NCBI RefSeq assembly: GCF_030848805.1
Contig: NC_092364.1
Coordinates: forward strand, 11,619,650 to 11,683,649
From: Temnothorax longispinosus
Lineage: Eukaryota > Arthropoda > Insecta > Hymenoptera > Formicidae
DNA length: 64,000 nt
Reading direction: 5' to 3'
The notes under the pieces were generated by a model. The model did not search any database. It was not told the origin of the DNA and saw only the letters and a list, made by a program, of their open reading frames with translations. The position numbers were made by a program, and so were the translations under genes. Shown piece by piece: positions 60,869 through 64,000 of this stretch. Numbering within the stretch: position 1 is the stretch's first letter; each line of letters begins with the position of its first letter.

Positions 60869-61699
60869 GTGCGAGGGTACGACGACCTGTGGCAAGCTGA
60901 TATCGTCGAGATGCGTCCATACTCGTGTTTTAACAGAGGCCACTACTACATACTTACCGTCACCGATGTGCTAAGCAAGTACGCGTGGGCCGTGCCACTC
61001 AAGGGTAAAGGCGGCAGCGAGACAGCTGACGCAATCGCCGAGATAATTCGAGATAGCGGGAAGTGCCCTAGAAACCTACAAACCGATATGGGGAAGGAAT
61101 TTTACAACGCCTAATTTTACAGCATCAATTATTATTCCACGTATTCGGTGTTGAAGGCACCGGTCGTCGAGCGATTCAGTCGCACGTTAAAGAACGACAT
61201 GTGGAAGATGTTTACGTTCAATGGAAATTACAAGTGGGTCGACGCGTTATCGCGACTCGTGTCGGATTACAACGCGCGTAAGCATTGAACAATCGGCACG
61301 CGACCTGTCGACGTTACTCTCGCGATCGCTGAGAGACTCATGGCTACGGTGTACAGCGCAATAAATATCGCGGGTCCGGCAAAATTTAAAGCGGGCGACC
61401 AGGTATGTGTCAGTAAGTACAAGACAATTTTCGAGAAGGGTTACACACCGAATTGGACGACCGAGGTGTTTCGAATCGTTAAGATGCAACGTACTAATCT
61501 CATAACCTATCTACTCAAGGACTATTGCGGAAAATCCGTCGCTGGAGCGTTCTACGAGCACGAGTTGCATCGCGCGACTTATCCGAACGTGTATATCGTG
61601 GAGAAAGTACTGCGCAGGAGGGGCGACGAGGTTTACGTGAAATGGCTGGGATTCGCTGGATCGTACAACTCTTGGATACACAAGGACAATGTTCTTTAA
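60869..61699 (+). pseudogene. Polinton/Maverick-type integrase with chromodomain
   Basis: One frame throughout, interrupted only by TAA at 61112-61114 and TGA at 61285-61287. The start is probably upstream. The rve core is clear: YDDLWQADIVEM (first Asp), YILTVTDVLSKYAWAVPLK, NLQTDMGKEFYN (second Asp), VVERFSRTLKNDMWK (Glu). A KAGDQVCVSKYK segment follows, and the C-terminus IVEKVLRRRGDEVYVKWLGF with NSWIHKDNVL is a chromodomain. This is the arrangement of Polinton-like integrases (and their relatives in worm and insect genomes). Catalytic residues remain, but the two stops disable it. No Polinton polymerase, ATPase or capsid gene was found nearby. Confidence 0.85.
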
Positions 61700-61782
61700 T
61701 TTGTATAGATTGTATTTATTTTTAAAACATATGAAAAAAATAAAGTATGTAAAAAAATATAAAAATATAAAATACATATATA

Positions 61783-61861
61783 TAAAGTATTTGAAATATA
61801 AATTCCACATAAAGTATTTGAAATATAAATTTTATATAAAGTATTTGAAATATGAAATACG
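61783..61861 (+). repeat. 27-bp tandem repeat, three copies
   Basis: TAAAGTATTTGAAATATAAA-type units begin at 61783, 61810 and 61837. AT-rich, downstream of the integrase stop. Confidence 0.85.
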
Positions 61862-62164
61862 TGTACAATATCTTTATTAATATCCTTTCTAATATAATAC
61901 GTTATCCACTCGAGGACTGTCGTGGGTTTTGTAGCGCCATAAACAAATTTTTTTCTTAAGCCGGGTACAGACTTGAGCACGAACGCGCATGAGGCAAACC
62001 GAGGCTGCATGAGCATACAAGTGTGGACATTGATTCGAGGCGCGGCAGATTGCCTCGGATTATTCGCCGCACGGCCTCGGACCGAGCCGAGCGCTGTCGG
62101 TCCGTCAAAGACAATTCGTGATTGTAAAAACCGCACACGACACGAAGTGAAGACCAGTTAAAAA
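61862..62164. other. No gene; GC-richer patch
   Basis: The patch 61962-62130 begins GCCGGGTACAGACTTG, which looks like a DNA-transposon terminus, but I see no matching end. Frames here overlap on both strands and are not supported. Confidence 0.35.
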
Positions 62165-62194
62165 TTATCTACAGTAAGTGCAATAAATGCAGAA

Positions 62195-62232
<38 letters not shown>

Positions 62233-62493
62233 TTATTAACTTACTTTCTTTTCTTGATTTGAGGATGTAAGCCATATGGATCTTCCGCAAATGATTACCA
62301 ATTGCGCCAGTTGAGCCACCGACACAACTCAATTCGTTATCTACATCATCACTACATATATTGCAGTACGCTTTATCGTTTTTTCTTTTGGCATATTCCC
62401 ACACCCAACTTTTTCCCTGTTTTCCCATTATGCGTTCAACGTTGATGTATCAAAGTATAACGTGTTTTCGTTTAAACGTATAGCAAGTCCTAG
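62165..62493 (-). pseudogene. hAT transposon 5' end with BED zinc finger, truncated
   Basis: The minus-strand frame starts at ATG 62428: KSWVWEYAKRKNDKAYCNIC, then a spacer and TGAIGNHLRKIH give the C-x2-C...H-x4-H pattern of a BED finger, the N-terminal DNA-binding domain of hAT transposases. About 64 bp upstream the sequence ends in a terminal-repeat-like CGTTTAAACGTATAGCAAG and CCTAGA. The rest of the transposase is lost; a TA microsatellite follows at about codon 70. Confidence 0.75.
62199..62229. repeat. (TA)n microsatellite
   Basis: Simple AT run at the truncation point of the hAT frame. Confidence 0.9.
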
Positions 62494-62636
62494 ACTGACT
62501 GAGAAATGATTAGTGATTACGCGACAAAAGTACCAGGTAGGCGTAAACAAAACAAAACTTGTTTTGTTCATTTCATACCTACTTTATGCCATGTAATCAT
62601 CTAAAAACAACATAACTGTATCCAGATTATCCAGTT

Positions 62637-63229
62637 TAAAAATGTAACGCGTTATCATTACCGTTACTTGTTAGCAATTTGGAAAAGCAACTTGTTACCG
62701 TTATCGTTACTATAAGAAAGTAACAATTCGTTACTTTTTTATAACACTAAAATAAAATGCGTGATTAATTAAAAAAAATTATTAATTTTATAGGTACTTA
62801 TATATACATAGATATACGTACAATTTAAACATACAGTAAACAAAAATGAAATGTACAGCAAACAGAAACATACAATAATAAAACTTTAAACATACAATAT
62901 ACATTAAAATTAATTTGTTATGTAAAAATAAATAAAGCTTGCATTTATAATTACACATAAAATTAATTTTTTGTGTTGCTTGCACTATGTGCACTCAATT
63001 TCATTCTTGCTTTTATACCAGCATCCGAATGCGTATTCGTTTTGTTCCAAGTCCAAGAAGTGCAAGCAGCGCGAACAAATCTAAATACTTCTGATTTATT
63101 GAATAGAAATGACTAAAGTAACGATGAAAGTAACGAATTCGTTTCCGTTACTGTAAAAATGTGACGACGTCACCGGAAAGAAAGTAACGGTAACGATATT
63201 ACAAATAATACATTACTTCCCAACTCTGA
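62637..63229. mobile_element. Probable non-autonomous hAT-like element
   Basis: The right end, read inward, is CAGAGTTGGGAAGTAATG, a typical hAT terminus. GTTACCGTTAC and GTAACGGTAACG motifs cluster in both end regions (62640-62740 and 63115-63210). The interior is AT-rich and non-coding. The left terminus is not sharply visible. Confidence 0.5.
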
Positions 63230-63284
63230 CTATATTTGTAATAAATATTTCATTAATAAAGTACATTCAAAAATAAAACACTTA

Positions 63285-63478
63285 AGAAAGGGATAATAAA
63301 CGTTTATAGAAAAACGTTTTTAGTAAACGGATATGCTATAAATATACGTGTAAACGTTTAAACGTTTATCAGGCCCTAGACTTAAAACACGTGTATTCGG
63401 AAAAACGTTTTTAATAAACGGATATGCTAATTATACGTATAAACGTGTTTCCGTTTAAACGTATAATAGCGAGCCCTA
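63285..63478. repeat. Duplicated hAT-like terminal sequences
   Basis: Two copies of a unit of about 90 bp containing AACGTTTTTAGTAAACGGAT and ending in a GCCCTAGA or GCCCTAA terminus (63372-63379 and 63471-63478). The end pattern CGTTTAAACGTNTANNAGNC also caps the truncated hAT gene near 62480, in the same orientation. Confidence 0.55.
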
Positions 63479-64000
63479 ATTTCTACACCAATGGTAGAAA
63501 ATTTTGATCATAGCGTGCTTAAGAGAGATAAATCAGAGAGTCAGAAAATTGAAAGTAGATGTAGAATGGCTATAGGCTCATTGATGTATGCCATGTTATG
63601 TTCACGACCTGACTTATGTTTGTCAATAAGTATTTTGAGTAGGTACTAATCTTGTGCTAGTGAGGATCTGTGGTCAGCGCTTAAGCGGGTGTTGCGCTAT
63701 ATTAAAGGTACCATTAAGTTAAGCCTAGTTTTTAGAAAAAGTGACGCAAGTAATGTTAACAAAATAATCGGTTTTGTTGATGCTGATTGGGCAGGCGACA
63801 AGGTAGATCGCAAGTCAACAGGTGGTTATGTATTTAAAATTTTCGATTGCAGTGTATCATGGACTTCTCGTAAGCAATCAACTATCGCCTTGTCATCGAC
63901 CGAATCAGAATACGTAGCTTTAAGTTTAGCTACAAGTGAGGCTCGTTTGATAAGAAATTTGTTTTTTGACTTAGAAGGAAAAATGATAACGGTAAAGATA
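63479..64000 (+). pseudogene. Ty1/Copia Pol, end of RT and RNase H, runs off the window
   Basis: One plus-strand frame (phase of 63491) with a single stop (TAA 63647-63649) reads MAIGSLMYAMLCSRPDLCLS, then after the stop WSALKRVLRYIKGTIKLSL, IIGFVDADWAGDKVDRKSTG and GYVFKIFDCSVSWTSRKQST followed by IALSSTESEYVALS. The GFVDADWAGD...RKSTGGY...STESEY blocks are diagnostic of Copia RNase H, with the catalytic Asp and Glu in place. The 5' part (gag, integrase, most of RT) is missing on the left, where hAT-like termini abut. It continues past 64000. Confidence 0.93.

Overview
This window looks like a heterochromatic, transposon-packed block of an arthropod nuclear genome. An insect is most likely, and the mix of elements recalls ant genomes; that last step is inference from memory, not a search. 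The background is AT-rich and non-coding. I see no intact host gene and no tRNA, rRNA, operon or CRISPR array. Nearly everything interpretable is a retrotransposon, a DNA transposon or a fold-back element in some state of decay.

Left half (about 2.0-35.5 kb): a Russian-doll nest. The oldest layer, element C (plus strand, Ty3/Gypsy errantivirus-like), can be followed as gag (2.4-3.7 kb), protease (8.7 kb), reverse transcriptase (9.9-10.1 and 26.05-26.6 kb), RNase H (26.6-27.1 kb) and integrase (27.9-28.5 and 33.3-33.8 kb). It is split by (1) a 4.8 kb non-coding insert X inside a CA repeat (3701-8469), itself carrying a TA-flanked TIR element, an AT-rich island and a hairpin MITE; (2) element A (10147-26049, minus strand, Gypsy with a fusion-type env), whose env end is rearranged tail to tail and which is itself interrupted by element B (18153-25368, minus strand, GC-rich Gypsy, LTRs about 99% identical, 5-bp target duplication); and (3) element D (28537-33327, plus strand, Gypsy, identical 204-bp LTRs, 4-bp duplication). 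A solo LTR of a relative of A (34614-35005) follows. At the A and D insertion points the reading frame of C resumes on the far side, so the order of events is clear.

Middle (35.6-46.3 kb): an LTR of another minus-strand element (F), a gag-only internally deleted LTR element (E, 36393-38379), a near-perfect 154-bp hairpin, a 155-codon ORF of unknown family broken by one stop, a second copy of a repeat seen at 0.57 kb, a possible Copia LTR, and two nested TA-flanked DNA elements (42283-44073 and 42930-43833) that carry arrays of terminal-like motifs.

Right part (46.3-64 kb): GH, a decayed relative of B (about 46.3-55.4 kb, minus strand), is split in its integrase by an internally deleted BEL/Pao element I (48385-52798). 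Then come a 208-bp hairpin MITE, a 1.5 kb fold-back element, scraps of Gypsy RT on both strands, a Polinton/Maverick-type integrase with chromodomain (60869-61699), the 5' end of a hAT transposon with a BED finger (62165-62493), hAT-like termini, and the RNase H end of a Ty1/Copia element running off the window.

The most promising undescribed item is ORF3 of element B. It is a proline-rich 254-residue protein in the usual env position, unlike env, and its C-terminal motif survives in the diverged element GH.
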